A DNA stretch of 64,000 nt from Phycisphaeraceae bacterium (lineage in GTDB: Bacteria > Planctomycetota > Phycisphaerae > Phycisphaerales > UBA1924). Position 1 is the stretch's first letter; the number at the start of each line of letters is the position of its first letter. Made by a program: the position numbers and the translations under genes. The notes beneath the pieces are model-generated. The model saw only the letters and a program-made list of their open reading frames with translations. It had not been told where the DNA came from and did not search any database. Where the stretch lies: contig CP075368.1 of assembly GCA_019454185.1 (NCBI GenBank), positions 3,389,649 through 3,453,648 of the forward strand, given 5' to 3'. Positions 37,051 to 46,705 of this stretch are shown here, one piece after another.

Positions 37051-37839
37051 ATGCACGACCCCGGGGCCGCCCCACCCCTTCACGGCACGAAATTCGACGA
37101 CGCCCCCGGCGTCATCGGTATCGCGCCAACCGAACTCCCACCCCTCCCCGACTCCATCCTCACCGACCCCGACAGCGGCCGCCTCGACCCGCGCAACTGG
37201 TTCAAGAACCCCGCTCTCCCCTTCGAGCTCGAGATCGGGTGCGGCAAGGGCACCTTCATCCTCGAAGAGTCCCGCGCCCGCCCCGATACCAACTTCCTCG
37301 GCATCGAGTGGGAGGGTGAGTACTACGCCTACTCCGCCGACCGCCTCCGCCGCGTCAACGCCACCAACGCCCGCATGCTCCGCGCCGATGCCACCGAGTT
37401 CCTCCGCTGGCGCATGCCCCCCGGGATCGTCCGCGTCATCCACCTCTACTTCAGCGACCCGTGGCCCAAGAGCAAGCACCACAAGAACCGCGTGGTGCAG
37501 GACCGATTCCTCGCCGATGCGTGGCGAGCCCTCATCCCCGGCGGCGAACTCCGCATCGTCACCGACCACGCCGACTACTGGACATGGATGGAAGAACGCT
37601 TCACCCGCTGGACCGCACCCCACACCGAGCGCCCCGCGCAGATCCCCGCTGACATTCCCCTCCCTCCCTTTGAGCGGCTTGAGTACACAAAGACCTCCGC
37701 AGCGGGAGAGGGCGAGCTCGTCGGCACCAACTTCGAACGCAAGTACCGGCGCGAGGGAAGGCCCTTCCACTCGTGTACATTGAGAAAGTGCTCTGAGGGA
37801 GCCCCGAGCGCAAGCTCGGGGTCGCACCAAGCGACGTGA
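37051..37839 (+). CDS. trmB: tRNA (guanine-N7)-methyltransferase
   Basis: 262 residues. TrmB uses SAM to make m7G46 in tRNA. Visible motifs: SAM-binding [35 protein letters not shown], then [20 protein letters not shown] (the TrmB signature with conserved DPWPKxxHxKxR), and [20 protein letters not shown]. The N-terminal 50 residues are Pro-rich and variable. It heads the trmB-queC-queE cluster. Its stop overlaps the queC GTG as GTGA, so translation is coupled. A tRNA-modification operon. Confidence 0.95.
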   Translation: MHDPGAAPPLHGTKFDDAPGVIGIAPTELPPLPDSILTDPDSGRLDPRNWFKNPALPFELEIGCGKGTFILEESRARPDTNFLGIEWEGEYYAYSADRLRRVNATNARMLRADATEFLRWRMPPGIVRVIHLYFSDPWPKSKHHKNRVVQDRFLADAWRALIPGGELRIVTDHADYWTWMEERFTRWTAPHTERPAQIPADIPLPPFERLEYTKTSAAGEGELVGTNFERKYRREGRPFHSCTLRKCSEGAPSASSGSHQAT

Positions 37840-38546
37840 CCGACCTCTCATCAACCTCCTCACAACGACGCGCCGTCGTCCTCCTCTCAGGTGGCCTCGA
37901 CAGCGCGGTCACGCTCGCCGTCGCCCAATCCCAGGGCCTCACCTGCCACGCCATCTCCTTCGACTACGGCCAGCGCCACCGCATCGAACTCGACGCCGCC
38001 CGCAAGATCGCCGCCCACCTCCACGCCGCCGATCACCGCATCATCCCGCTCGATCTCCGGCTCGTCGGCGGCTCGGCCCTCACCGCCGACATCGACGTGC
38101 CGAAGCACGCCACGCCCGCCTCCTCCATCCCCATCACCTACGTCCCCGCCCGCAACCTCGTCTTCCTCTCCATCGCGCTCGGCCTCGCCGAAGTCGTCGG
38201 CGCCCGCGACATCTTCATCGGTGCCAACGCCGTTGATTACTCCGGCTACCCCGACTGCCGCCCCGCGTTCATCGAGTCCTTCGAACGCACCGCCAACCTC
38301 GCCACCAAGGACGGCGTCGAGGGTCGCCCATTCCGCGTCCGCGCACCCCTCATCGATCTCACCAAAGCCGACATCATCCGACGCGGCCACGAACTCGGCG
38401 TCGACCTCTCACTCACCACATCCTGCTACGACCCCGATCCCCGCGGCTTCTCCTGTCGCTCGTGCGACTCCTGCCGCATCCGCATCAAGGGCTTCGCCGA
38501 CGCCGACATCCCCGATCCCACGCGCTACGCCACCCCTCACACATGA
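37836..38546 (+). CDS. queC: 7-cyano-7-deazaguanine synthase
   Basis: QueC converts 7-carboxy-7-deazaguanine to preQ0 with ATP and ammonia. PP-loop [14 protein letters not shown] near residue 20, [12 protein letters not shown], and later [33 protein letters not shown] matches the family ('[17 protein letters not shown]'). The C-terminal zinc site has four Cys: TSCYDP, FSCRSC and SCRIR. Starts with GTG, overlapping the trmB stop, and ends in ATGA overlap with queE. All motifs are intact; preQ0 serves queuosine or DNA deazapurine synthesis. Confidence 0.96.
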   Translation: MTDLSSTSSQRRAVVLLSGGLDSAVTLAVAQSQGLTCHAISFDYGQRHRIELDAARKIAAHLHAADHRIIPLDLRLVGGSALTADIDVPKHATPASSIPITYVPARNLVFLSIALGLAEVVGARDIFIGANAVDYSGYPDCRPAFIESFERTANLATKDGVEGRPFRVRAPLIDLTKADIIRRGHELGVDLSLTTSCYDPDPRGFSCRSCDSCRIRIKGFADADIPDPTRYATPHT

Positions 38547-39343
38547 CCCTTCCACTCGCACACCCCGACGCCTCGCGCGTCCGCATCGCGGAGACCTTCG
38601 TCTCCGTGCAGGGCGAGGGCAAACTCACCGGCGTCCCCAGTTGGTTCTGCCGCGTGAGCGGCTGCAACCTCCGCTGCGCCTGGTGCGACACCCCCTATGC
38701 CAGTTGGAACCCCGAAGGCCCGACACGCACCGTCGATGACCTCATCACCGAGGCCGCTGCGCACATGCGATCAGAAAGTGGGGGGGGCGGGGGGGGCGGG
38801 GGAGTCCGCCACGCCGTGCTCACAGGTGGCGAGCCCATGCTCTTCGATGCCATGGCCGCCCTCGGTCGCGAGCTCGCCTCACGCGGCATGCACGTCACCT
38901 ACGAGACCGCCGCCACCATCTTCCGTCCACCCTCCGAAACCGGCTGCGCGCTCATGAGCATGAGCCCCAAGCTCTCCAACTCCACGCCGCGCGGCCCCGG
39001 CGGCTCGCTCGACCCGCGCGATCCCACGGGCGCATGGGCAACCCGCCACGAGGAACGCCGCCTCAACATCCCCATCATCCAGCAACTGATCGACGCCTAT
39101 CCCGATCGCCAACTCAAGTTCGTCGTCGCCCAGAACTCAGAACCCGCCGACCTCGCCGAGATCGACGCCCTCCTCGCGCAGCTCACCAACCTCGCGCCCA
39201 GCGACATCATGCTCATGCCCGAGGGCGTCAAGCCCCCGACGCCCGAGCACAAGGCCTGGGTTCTCAACGCCTGCCTCTCACGCGGCTGGCGCTACTGCAG
39301 CCGCCTGCACATCGAACTCTTCGGCAACGTCCGCGGCACGTGA
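38543..39343 (+). CDS. queE: 7-carboxy-7-deazaguanine synthase (radical SAM)
   Basis: 266 residues. Radical SAM enzyme that turns CPH4 into CDG. The [4Fe-4S] site is [17 protein letters not shown] (CxxxCxxC). [18 protein letters not shown] and [13 protein letters not shown] are the substrate and SAM regions. It differs from relatives by a run of eight Gly (residues about 80-87) encoded by a G-tract at 38780-38802. This sits in a loop before [11 protein letters not shown], so activity is probably spared. An ATGA overlap couples it to queC. Ends about 10 bp before a small membrane protein. Confidence 0.95.
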   Translation: MTLPLAHPDASRVRIAETFVSVQGEGKLTGVPSWFCRVSGCNLRCAWCDTPYASWNPEGPTRTVDDLITEAAAHMRSESGGGGGGGGVRHAVLTGGEPMLFDAMAALGRELASRGMHVTYETAATIFRPPSETGCALMSMSPKLSNSTPRGPGGSLDPRDPTGAWATRHEERRLNIPIIQQLIDAYPDRQLKFVVAQNSEPADLAEIDALLAQLTNLAPSDIMLMPEGVKPPTPEHKAWVLNACLSRGWRYCSRLHIELFGNVRGT

Positions 39344-39353
39344 ACGAAACGGG

Positions 39354-39656
39354 ATGCAGATGCACCAGATCGCGATCATCACCCTGTACATTGCGGCACT
39401 TGTGGGATGCACTGTTGTGGAGATCGTCATCGACCGACGAGCGCACGGCACACACGACTACTCAAACCTTGTCATCGGCGCCTGTCTCCTGGCCATGCTC
39501 CTCGCCGGAGTTGGTTCTCTCATATACGCACTGCTAATAATAAAACACAGCATTCCTACGGGATTCGATGTCTCGGCTGTAATCGCGGTCGCGGCACTCT
39601 TCTTGATTGACGCAGGATACGGAATCTGGCGCTTCCGCCGTATAGCGACTCAGTGA
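39354..39656 (+). CDS. Small three-helix membrane protein, unknown
   Basis: 100 residues. Three hydrophobic segments: IAIITLYIAALVGCTVVEIV, LVIGACLLAMLLAGVGSLIY and VSAVIAVAALFLIDAGYGIW. Ends with basic RFRRIATQ. No named family. It follows queE by 10 bp on the same strand and has only a weak ACGGG ribosome site. Perhaps read through from the que operon. It overlaps nothing convincing on the other strand. Confidence 0.55.
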   Translation: MQMHQIAIITLYIAALVGCTVVEIVIDRRAHGTHDYSNLVIGACLLAMLLAGVGSLIYALLIIKHSIPTGFDVSAVIAVAALFLIDAGYGIWRFRRIATQ

Positions 39657-39874
39657 CCCTGCTCGCTCTCGCGCCGCATCACTCGCCCGGCCTCGGCAAG
39701 GGCATGGGTAAAACTACTGATACTCGCCCGGTTCGCCCACCTATTGCCGGGTACCAGGGTCGCTTTGCGCGTCGATCCGGTGCCCATCGCTGAACGCCCG
39801 CTCAGGCGTTGTCGATGCATTGACGGCGAATCGCTCATCTCTCCCTCTCGGTGTCTCCCAGCTCTGAGTCCTCC

Positions 39875-40519
39875 ATGAAGGCCTTCCTCGCAACCCGCTC
39901 TCTCGCAGCGATCGTGTGCCTCTGGCTCGGCACGCTCGGCATCGGCATCGGCTTCATCGAGCACTACGCGAATCGGCCCGGCCCGATCGGTCCTGAGCCC
40001 GCTGGCCATGAGTCTGCTGCCCGAGAACAAGCCCCCCGCCCCCTCGCCCGCATGTACGTCCACCCCCGATGCCCATGCTCTCGGGCCTCGTTGCTCGAAC
40101 TCGCCGCTCTCATGTCCTCACCCGGTGTCGAAGCCGACGTCGAGATCCATGTCTACCGCCCCGCCGATGCCCCCGACGACTGGGCGAAGGGCCGCGCCTG
40201 GCGTATCGCAGAACAGATCCCGCGCGCCCGCGTTCTCATCGATCCCGAAGCAGCCCGCGCCCACGCCGATGGAGCCCTGACATCAGGCCACCTCGTGGTC
40301 CGGACAGCCGCCGGCTCGGTCGCCTTCTCGGGCGGCATCACACGCTCCCGGGGCCAGCAAGGACACAGCCCCGCGCACGAACGCGTGCTTCCCCTTCTCC
40401 GTGCCCAACGCGATTCCGACGACACGCTCACCCTCGCACGCGTCACACCAGAGGCAAGCCCCGTCTTCGGCTGCCAGATCACGCATGAGCGAGACTGCGC
40501 CCCGGGGGCGAAGCGATGA
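39875..40519 (+). CDS. Thioredoxin-like protein with CPC motif (RedB-like)
   Basis: 214 residues from ATG 39875 (a GTG at 39851 is in frame but adds only 8 polar residues). N-terminal anchor LAAIVCLWLGTLGIGIGFIE, then ARMYVHPRCPCSRASLLELA: a strand followed by a Cys-Pro-Cys helix, like the thioredoxin fold. The rest has FSGGITRSRG and ends near HERDCAPGAKR. I recall such proteins under the name RedB, but certainty is moderate. The stop overlaps the histidine kinase ATG as ATGA, so the two are co-translated. A redox or thiol input to the kinase is an inference. Confidence 0.6.
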   Translation: MKAFLATRSLAAIVCLWLGTLGIGIGFIEHYANRPGPIGPEPAGHESAAREQAPRPLARMYVHPRCPCSRASLLELAALMSSPGVEADVEIHVYRPADAPDDWAKGRAWRIAEQIPRARVLIDPEAARAHADGALTSGHLVVRTAAGSVAFSGGITRSRGQQGHSPAHERVLPLLRAQRDSDDTLTLARVTPEASPVFGCQITHERDCAPGAKR

Positions 40520-42429
40520 ACGCGTCGCAGGCGGACACCGCTCTCCACGCCAGGGCCGATCAGATCTATCGCGACGGGCTGCAACGCAGCCGCGCCTCTA
40601 CCGACCGCATGTTCGCGGGTCTCATGCTCCTGCAGTGGATCGGGGCCGTCCTCGCCTCGCTGCTCATCTCACCCAGAACATGGATCGGAGAGACCAGCAC
40701 ACTTCACATCCACGTCTGGGTCGCGGCCATTCTGGGCGGCGTCATCGCGTCCCTCCCCATCGCGCTCGCCATACTCCTCCCCGGACGCGCAGTCACACGC
40801 TACTGCGTCGCCACGGCGCAGATGGCCTTCTCCATGCTCCTCATCCACCTCAGCGGCGGCAGAATCGAGACGCACTTCCATATCTTCGGCTCGCTCGCCT
40901 TCCTCGCCGTCTATCGCGACTGGAAGGTGCTCGTGACCGCCACCGTCATCGTCGCCGCCGATCACTGGGCCAGGGGTCTCTGGTGGCCGATGTCCGTCTT
41001 CGGCACCACCGCAAGCTCGGGTTGGCGGTGGATCGAGCACGCGGCATGGGTGCTCTTCGAGGTTTCGGTTCTCCTCCTCGCGATCTCCCGCGGCCTGCGC
41101 GATGCGCGGGGCGTCGCGCTCGGCCGCGCCGAGGCGGAGCAGCGCGCCGAGATTGTCGGCGCGCTCGTCGAGGCACGAACCCTGCAGCTCGAAGACGCAA
41201 AGGCAGAAGCGGAGGCCGCCAGCCGCGCCAAGAGCACCTTCCTCGCGAACATGAGCCACGAGATCCGAACCCCGATGACGGCCGTCCTCGGCTTCGCGGA
41301 CCTCATCCAGGATCCCTCGCTCTCGCCCGAGCAGCGCAACGCCCACATCCTGACCATCCGGCGCAACGGCGAGCACCTGCTCGGGATCATCAACGACGTC
41401 CTCGATCTCTCGAAGATCGAGGCAAGGCGCATGGACCTCTCGCCCGAACGCTGCTGCGTCCGAACCATCGTCACCGAGATCGAATCGCTGATGCGCATCC
41501 GCGCCGCCGAGAAGGGCGTCACGCTCGAATCAAGATTCGAGTATCCCCAGCCCGTTTCCATCACCACAGACCCGCTCCGTCTCCGCCAGATCCTCATGAA
41601 CCTCGTTGGAAACGCCGTGAAGTTCACCGAGTCCGGCTCCATCACCGTCGTGGTGCACGCCGTGCGCGGCTCCGACGCCGAGCCGATGCTCCGCGTCGAT
41701 GTCACCGACACCGGCATCGGCATGTCAAAGGAGGCGGTCGCGCGTCTCTTCACGCCATTCACACAGGTCGACACCTCACCAACCCGCCGGTTCGGCGGAA
41801 GCGGACTCGGCCTCGCGATATCAAGACGCATCGCCGAGCTCATGGGCGGCTCTCTCTCCGTCCGCAGCAGCCCCGGCGCGGGCAGCACCTTCACCCTCGC
41901 CATCCCCACCGGAGACCTCTCGGGCGTCGCGATCCACCACGAGCCCGTCGCGCACATCGCCGCGCCCGACGCCGCACGGATCGCCAACCGGCCCGCGCGC
42001 ATCGAGGGCCGCATCCTGCTCGCCGAGGACGGACCCGACAATCAACGCCTCATCGCATTCCACCTTCGCAAAGCCGGAGCGGACATCGAGATCGTGCCCA
42101 ACGGCGAGGAAGCGATCAGGGCCGTCGAGCGAGCAGAACAAGACGGAAAGCCGTTCAGCGCGATCCTCATGGACATGCAGATGCCGAAGTTGGACGGGTA
42201 CGACGCCACCCGCGCGCTGCGAGCGAGCGGCCGCACGCTCCCCATCATCGCGCTGACCGCACACGCCATGCAGGGCGATCGCGAACGCTGCCTCGATGCC
42301 GGGTGTACCGACTACCAGACCAAGCCCATCAACGCTCCCGCGCTGCTCGCATGCATCGCCCGGCACATCGAGCGCGATCAGTCGCCGACGACCGAACGCC
42401 GGGGCTCCCCCGAAGCCAACGCCGCGTGA
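40516..42429 (+). CDS. Membrane hybrid sensor histidine kinase with receiver domain
   Basis: 637 residues. About six TM segments at the N-terminus (MFAGLMLLQWIGAVLASLLI, AILGGVIASLPIALAIL, AFSMLLIHLSGG), with GRIETHFHIFGSLAFLAVY in the loop, a GG.IE.HFH.F motif seen in other multi-TM sensor heads. Next come a helical linker, the kinase H-box STFLANMSHEIRTPMTAVLG (His about 251), then N and G boxes (LVGNAVKFTESG, DTGIGMSKEAVA, GGSGLGLAISRRI), and a C-terminal receiver with phospho-acceptor Asp about 552 in ILMDMQMPKLDGYD. Overlaps the CPC protein gene. Signal unknown. Ends 15 bp before the convergent surface-protein gene. Confidence 0.92.
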   Translation: MNASQADTALHARADQIYRDGLQRSRASTDRMFAGLMLLQWIGAVLASLLISPRTWIGETSTLHIHVWVAAILGGVIASLPIALAILLPGRAVTRYCVATAQMAFSMLLIHLSGGRIETHFHIFGSLAFLAVYRDWKVLVTATVIVAADHWARGLWWPMSVFGTTASSGWRWIEHAAWVLFEVSVLLLAISRGLRDARGVALGRAEAEQRAEIVGALVEARTLQLEDAKAEAEAASRAKSTFLANMSHEIRTPMTAVLGFADLIQDPSLSPEQRNAHILTIRRNGEHLLGIINDVLDLSKIEARRMDLSPERCCVRTIVTEIESLMRIRAAEKGVTLESRFEYPQPVSITTDPLRLRQILMNLVGNAVKFTESGSITVVVHAVRGSDAEPMLRVDVTDTGIGMSKEAVARLFTPFTQVDTSPTRRFGGSGLGLAISRRIAELMGGSLSVRSSPGAGSTFTLAIPTGDLSGVAIHHEPVAHIAAPDAARIANRPARIEGRILLAEDGPDNQRLIAFHLRKAGADIEIVPNGEEAIRAVERAEQDGKPFSAILMDMQMPKLDGYDATRALRASGRTLPIIALTAHAMQGDRERCLDAGCTDYQTKPINAPALLACIARHIERDQSPTTERRGSPEANAA

Positions 42430-42444
42430 CCCCGCCGACCGCCC

Positions 42445-45400
42445 TCACACCGCGATCACACGCCCCGTGTCCAACGCCGTCCACACGCTCCCCGTCGGAT
42501 CGAACCGGAACAGGATCAGCGTCGGATCATCGGATCTCGCCCTCGCGCCCACGCGCAGAATCGAGCCCCAGATCGAGCCGCCGATCGGGAATCCCACATC
42601 GCTCGAAGCGGTCGTCTGCGTCACGTTGGTCGAGAGCCACGAGTTGCTCGAGGGGCGATACCGCGTCGAGATCAGCTCATCATCCACCGTCGTCGCGAAC
42701 ACGTAGATGTTCCCGTCCGCCGAAACAAACCCCTGCGCCCCCGGCCTGAGCGTCGGACCAGAGGACTCGGCCGTCAGATCGCGCACGCGCCAGCGGTTCG
42801 GCTCGGGCGAGAGCCCCGGCTTCCACCAGTACTGCTGAAGGTGACCGCTCGGATCGACGCCGACGATGTTCAGCCCGCCTCCCGCCGAAACGAACGCATC
42901 GATCTGTCCGACCAGCGCGGGCAGGTCGAACCGCCGCGTCATGTTCAGGAACGTCCAGTTCCCGTCCCCGAGCGCGGGGGACCACCAGTACACGATCACG
43001 TCCCCGTTGCTGTTCACGCCCGCGAGGTTGAGCCCGTTCCAGCTCGTCACATACGAGGTCAGACCCCCGACAAGCACCGGGCCGTTGATCCGGCGCGTCA
43101 GGTTCGCGAACTGCCAATCGGGAAGCCCACCCGTGAACCAGTAGTTCACGGCGTTCCCCTTCGCGTCAACCCCGCCGATGTGGATCGAGCCCCACTTCGG
43201 CTGGTACGTCGTCAGATCCCCCGTCACGCCGGGGAAGTTCCGCTCAACCGTCAGGTTCCGCGCGGTCCAGACGCCGTTCAGCAGGTTGCCCGTGAAGAGC
43301 CACAGGTTCCGGTTCTCATCCGTCGCCGCGAGATACGCCACGTTCGTGTTCGTGCCCCGCACATACGCCGTCATGTCCGTGATCCGCCCCACGAACCGCG
43401 TCAGACGCGCGATCGGAATCTCCGTCGTCACGCCCGTCGTGTTGTGGACCTGCGTCGCAAACGGACGACCCGCAGCGTCCAGCGCGAACGTCAACTGCCG
43501 GGGCCCCGCGCGCAAGCCCACCACGACCTGCGGCTGCTCCGGCGACTTCGCACGCGCCCTGAACTTCAGCACCACGTCATCCGTGAACGTCGGAAGCGTG
43601 ACCGACAGATTCCCGATCCCCACATACGCCGCCTCGACCGTCGCGATCGGCCCCAACTGGTCAGGGCCCGGCGACCAGATCTCAACATCCACCACCATGT
43701 CGCGCCCGAGCCCCGAGACGACCAGCGTTCCGTCCGACACGGAACCCGAAGAGACGTTGCGATCGTGCATCACATACACGATGCCCTGCGACCCGTCGGA
43801 GATCCCCCACGCGTGCAGCCCCTTCCCCGACGCGCTCGAAGCCGACAAACGCCCGGCGAGCGTCCCGAAGTTGAAGCGGCTCCAGTCGATCCAGACGCCG
43901 CTCGCGCCCCCCGTGTACGACGGATCGACAAAGGCCCTGACCGTCGTCTGCACCCCGCGCATCACGTCCGACAGCAGGAAGCCGTTGCCCGCGAGCGTCG
44001 CCGACGGCATCCGCAGGCCCGTGCCGATCTGTCCCGACGCAAGCCCCGACCACATCATCACGCGGAAGACACCGTTGTCGTCATCCGCCGTGAAACCCGG
44101 CGAGTATGTCGGCACGCCCCCCGGCCACACCTCGCGCGTCGGGCCCCACTCGCCGTTGACCATCGGACGCTTCAAGTGGTCGCTCGACATCCAGTACGCA
44201 GACAGATTCGCGTTGTCGAACGCCGGCTTCACCAGGATGTCCGTGTGCGGGTTGTTCACGCCCTCCTCGTTCCCCATGGTGTAGAGGTGGGGCGTGGCGA
44301 GATCGAACGCCCGGTGCGTGAACGCCAGACGCGCCACCGGCCCGCGCGGATCGGGCGCGATCGTCGACTGGATCACCAGACGCAGCGGATCACGCTCGCG
44401 GATGTGCGTCGCCAGCTCCCCGATCCACACCGCCCGACGCTGCATCTCGGGGTCCCGCGACGGCACCGAGTCGCCCTCGGTGTTCTTCGTCCACATCGCG
44501 TCCCACTCGCTCATCACCTCCCAACCGATCGCACGGTGCGCGTGCGGGCTCGACTTCAGCCAGTCGATCACCGTGTTCATCCGCGTCTTGGCCATCGCCA
44601 GCGTCTGAGGCGTCTGATAGAAGTTGTTCAGGTCCGTCAGCGGCCCGCCCGCGCTCGTGTGCCACGGCGTCATCGTCTCGAACACGCCCGGCCAGAAGTA
44701 CGAGCCGAACGGCGACAGAATGATCTGCATGTCATACTGCTCGGCCTTCTGCAGCGCGAGCAGCATGTGGTCACGCATATCCGGGTTGAACACCCCGCGC
44801 GGATACTCCAGCCAGTACCACCCGTTCGGGCCGTCCGGGTTGTTCTCGTTATGGATGTCCGACACAAAGTCCAGGTACAGACGCAAGGTGTTGACCCCCT
44901 TGTCCTTCAATTCCTGGAAGTAAGCGTCCGCCGTCCCCTCCACCGGTGTGTTCTCGTAGAAGTTCTGGAAAATCAGATTCGTCCGGTCCCACACATCCCC
45001 GGGGAACAACGACCGCCAGTACTTCCACGACGAACCCAAGTGGTCGCCGACCATCACGAACGGCGTGCCGTTCTCGTGCACCAGCGTCGGACCGGTCGGC
45101 GAGGGAACGATCCGGTTCCCGCCGCTCGGGTCCTGCACCACGCTCCGCGTCGTGAACGCGACGCTCGGCGTGAGCGGCCCGGGATTCCCCATCGCGTCCA
45201 CACCCCGAACCGCCACGTGATACCCCGTGCTCGGCGAGAGACCGATGAGGCGAAGATCCTCCGCCCCTCCCGCAAGCCGCGGCACATACACGTTCTCAAA
45301 CACCGTCGCCCGGTCCCACGCCGCCTCGCTCGTGATCGGCGTCGTGGCGTACCGAATCTGATAGCCCACCACATGCCCCGCGCCACCCGACGTTCCGGTC

Positions 45401-46392
45401 GGCGCGGTGAAAGACAGGTTCGCGCCATATCCCGTCGTCAGCGCGACAGCGAGATCCGACACCCCCCGCGGCCTCGTATCAACCGCCGGATCAACGATCA
45501 TCACCTCCGCGTAGTTGATCGGGCCGCGCAGCCCCGCCAGCGTCGATGACGACGACGAGTGAACCCCCTGCAGATGGTCGTCGATGATCCCCGGCAACGT
45601 CCACTTGTTCACGCCCCGCCGATTCACGTTCAGGTCGCGCAGCCCGCCATCATTGTCGAAGATCACATCAAAGTTCATCCCGAACGTGAAGCCGTGCGTC
45701 GGCGCGCTCGTCCGGCCCAGCGACGACCACGGCACAAAGATCTCCGTCGACCACCCCTTGTCCTTGTCCGCGTTGTTGTTCGGCGTGCCGACATACGCCG
45801 ACGCGTACACGATGCCGTCATCCAGCAACGCGCCGAAGTTCACGCCCACGCCCGAGCCGAGCCCGTCTCCCTTGATCCACTTGTACCTCGTGACGATCGA
45901 CCCGTTCTCAGGGCCCCCCTGCGGGCCGAGCCCCACGCCGATCATCCGGTCGCTCTCCATGAAGAACGGATCGCGCGAGTTGTTCATGTCGAAATAGAAC
46001 GACACCGAATCGTCCTGCTCGATCTCCCAGTAACGCCCCTCGCCCGAGCCCCGTCCGTCGATCCAGATCCACTCGTCCGCGACCTCGGCCGAGAGATACA
46101 CCCCCGCGCTGTCGTACAGCATCCGGATCGTCGCGCTGCTGTTCTCCCGATACGCCTGTGCACGCGTGATCGGCACCGCGTTCTGCCACGCCGGGTCGTT
46201 CAGGTTCCCATCCACGACGATCGCGCCCGATGCACGCTGCATCACCCACAGCGGATGGTCGGTCGTGATCGGGTCCGCCGCCAGCAGCACCCGCGGCTCA
46301 AGCGTGTCAATCACCGCGCCCGCCCCGCCGGACCAACCCGCCGCACCATTCAGATCGCCGCCCTCGGCGCCTCTCGCAGTACGTCCTCGCAT
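42445..46392 (-). CDS. Large secreted LEPR-type surface glycosidase
   Basis: 1315 residues from ATG 46392 (GGGGAG 8 bp upstream). Near residue 30 comes DTLEPRVLLAAD, the LEPR-XLL sorting motif of planctomycete surface proteins. Residues about 40-280 are like a CBM9-type sugar-binding module (VDGNLNDPAWQNAVPIT). A fibronectin-like segment (LSPSTGYHVAVRGVDAMGN) follows, then a TIM-barrel glycosidase of the GH5/cellulase type with likely acid/base Glu in GWEVMSEWDAM and nucleophile Glu in VNGEWGPTREVW. The last 350 residues are strand repeats (YLAATDENRNLWLFTGNLLN, VYWWSPALGDGNWTFLNMT), propeller-like. Substrate unknown; polysaccharide likely. Confidence 0.82.
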   Translation of the reverse strand: MRGRTARGAEGGDLNGAAGWSGGAGAVIDTLEPRVLLAADPITTDHPLWVMQRASGAIVVDGNLNDPAWQNAVPITRAQAYRENSSATIRMLYDSAGVYLSAEVADEWIWIDGRGSGEGRYWEIEQDDSVSFYFDMNNSRDPFFMESDRMIGVGLGPQGGPENGSIVTRYKWIKGDGLGSGVGVNFGALLDDGIVYASAYVGTPNNNADKDKGWSTEIFVPWSSLGRTSAPTHGFTFGMNFDVIFDNDGGLRDLNVNRRGVNKWTLPGIIDDHLQGVHSSSSSTLAGLRGPINYAEVMIVDPAVDTRPRGVSDLAVALTTGYGANLSFTAPTGTSGGAGHVVGYQIRYATTPITSEAAWDRATVFENVYVPRLAGGAEDLRLIGLSPSTGYHVAVRGVDAMGNPGPLTPSVAFTTRSVVQDPSGGNRIVPSPTGPTLVHENGTPFVMVGDHLGSSWKYWRSLFPGDVWDRTNLIFQNFYENTPVEGTADAYFQELKDKGVNTLRLYLDFVSDIHNENNPDGPNGWYWLEYPRGVFNPDMRDHMLLALQKAEQYDMQIILSPFGSYFWPGVFETMTPWHTSAGGPLTDLNNFYQTPQTLAMAKTRMNTVIDWLKSSPHAHRAIGWEVMSEWDAMWTKNTEGDSVPSRDPEMQRRAVWIGELATHIRERDPLRLVIQSTIAPDPRGPVARLAFTHRAFDLATPHLYTMGNEEGVNNPHTDILVKPAFDNANLSAYWMSSDHLKRPMVNGEWGPTREVWPGGVPTYSPGFTADDDNGVFRVMMWSGLASGQIGTGLRMPSATLAGNGFLLSDVMRGVQTTVRAFVDPSYTGGASGVWIDWSRFNFGTLAGRLSASSASGKGLHAWGISDGSQGIVYVMHDRNVSSGSVSDGTLVVSGLGRDMVVDVEIWSPGPDQLGPIATVEAAYVGIGNLSVTLPTFTDDVVLKFRARAKSPEQPQVVVGLRAGPRQLTFALDAAGRPFATQVHNTTGVTTEIPIARLTRFVGRITDMTAYVRGTNTNVAYLAATDENRNLWLFTGNLLNGVWTARNLTVERNFPGVTGDLTTYQPKWGSIHIGGVDAKGNAVNYWFTGGLPDWQFANLTRRINGPVLVGGLTSYVTSWNGLNLAGVNSNGDVIVYWWSPALGDGNWTFLNMTRRFDLPALVGQIDAFVSAGGGLNIVGVDPSGHLQQYWWKPGLSPEPNRWRVRDLTAESSGPTLRPGAQGFVSADGNIYVFATTVDDELISTRYRPSSNSWLSTNVTQTTASSDVGFPIGGSIWGSILRVGARARSDDPTLILFRFDPTGSVWTALDTGRVIAV

Positions 46393-46705
46393 CGTCGGCT
46401 CCCCTCGGGGTCTGGCCCCGATCTCCAACGTCGGCGCGATCCGCAAGGCGGGCCGGCCGAAAATCTGATCGCGATGTGCGTTTGCACCGCCGCACGCCGC
46501 AGAAACCACCCACGTCTATCGATCGAAGCACCGTCTCAACCCGAGAACGCAGCACTCGCCCGCGTCCCTCGTAAGGAGAACGGACTTTACCGGATCGGCG
46601 CGCCAAAATGGACCGGACAACGCCCGAATAACCGCTAAATAGAGTGCACTCCGGTTCTCGGGCCACGATCCGGATGCAAGAACATCCTGCGCCCGGCTCT
46701 GCCCC
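46393..46705. other. Intergenic region before the surface glycosidase
   Basis: 313 bp, more AT-rich in its second half (e.g. CTAAATAGAG near 46640). Probably carries the glycosidase promoter on the minus strand. TTGTCC near 46618 with weak downstream matches is the best -35-like hexamer, too weak to annotate. No gene seen. Confidence 0.35.

Noticed and set aside
39650..39838. 62-residue minus-strand frame (ends AEAGRVMRRESEQGH)
   Set aside because: Has a fair GGGAG near the ATG, but no recognisable features, overlaps a plus-strand gene end and lacks support; left out.
42841..45549. 902-residue plus-strand frame opposite the surface glycosidase
   Set aside because: Composition (Arg/His/Pro) and antisense position show that it is a shadow.
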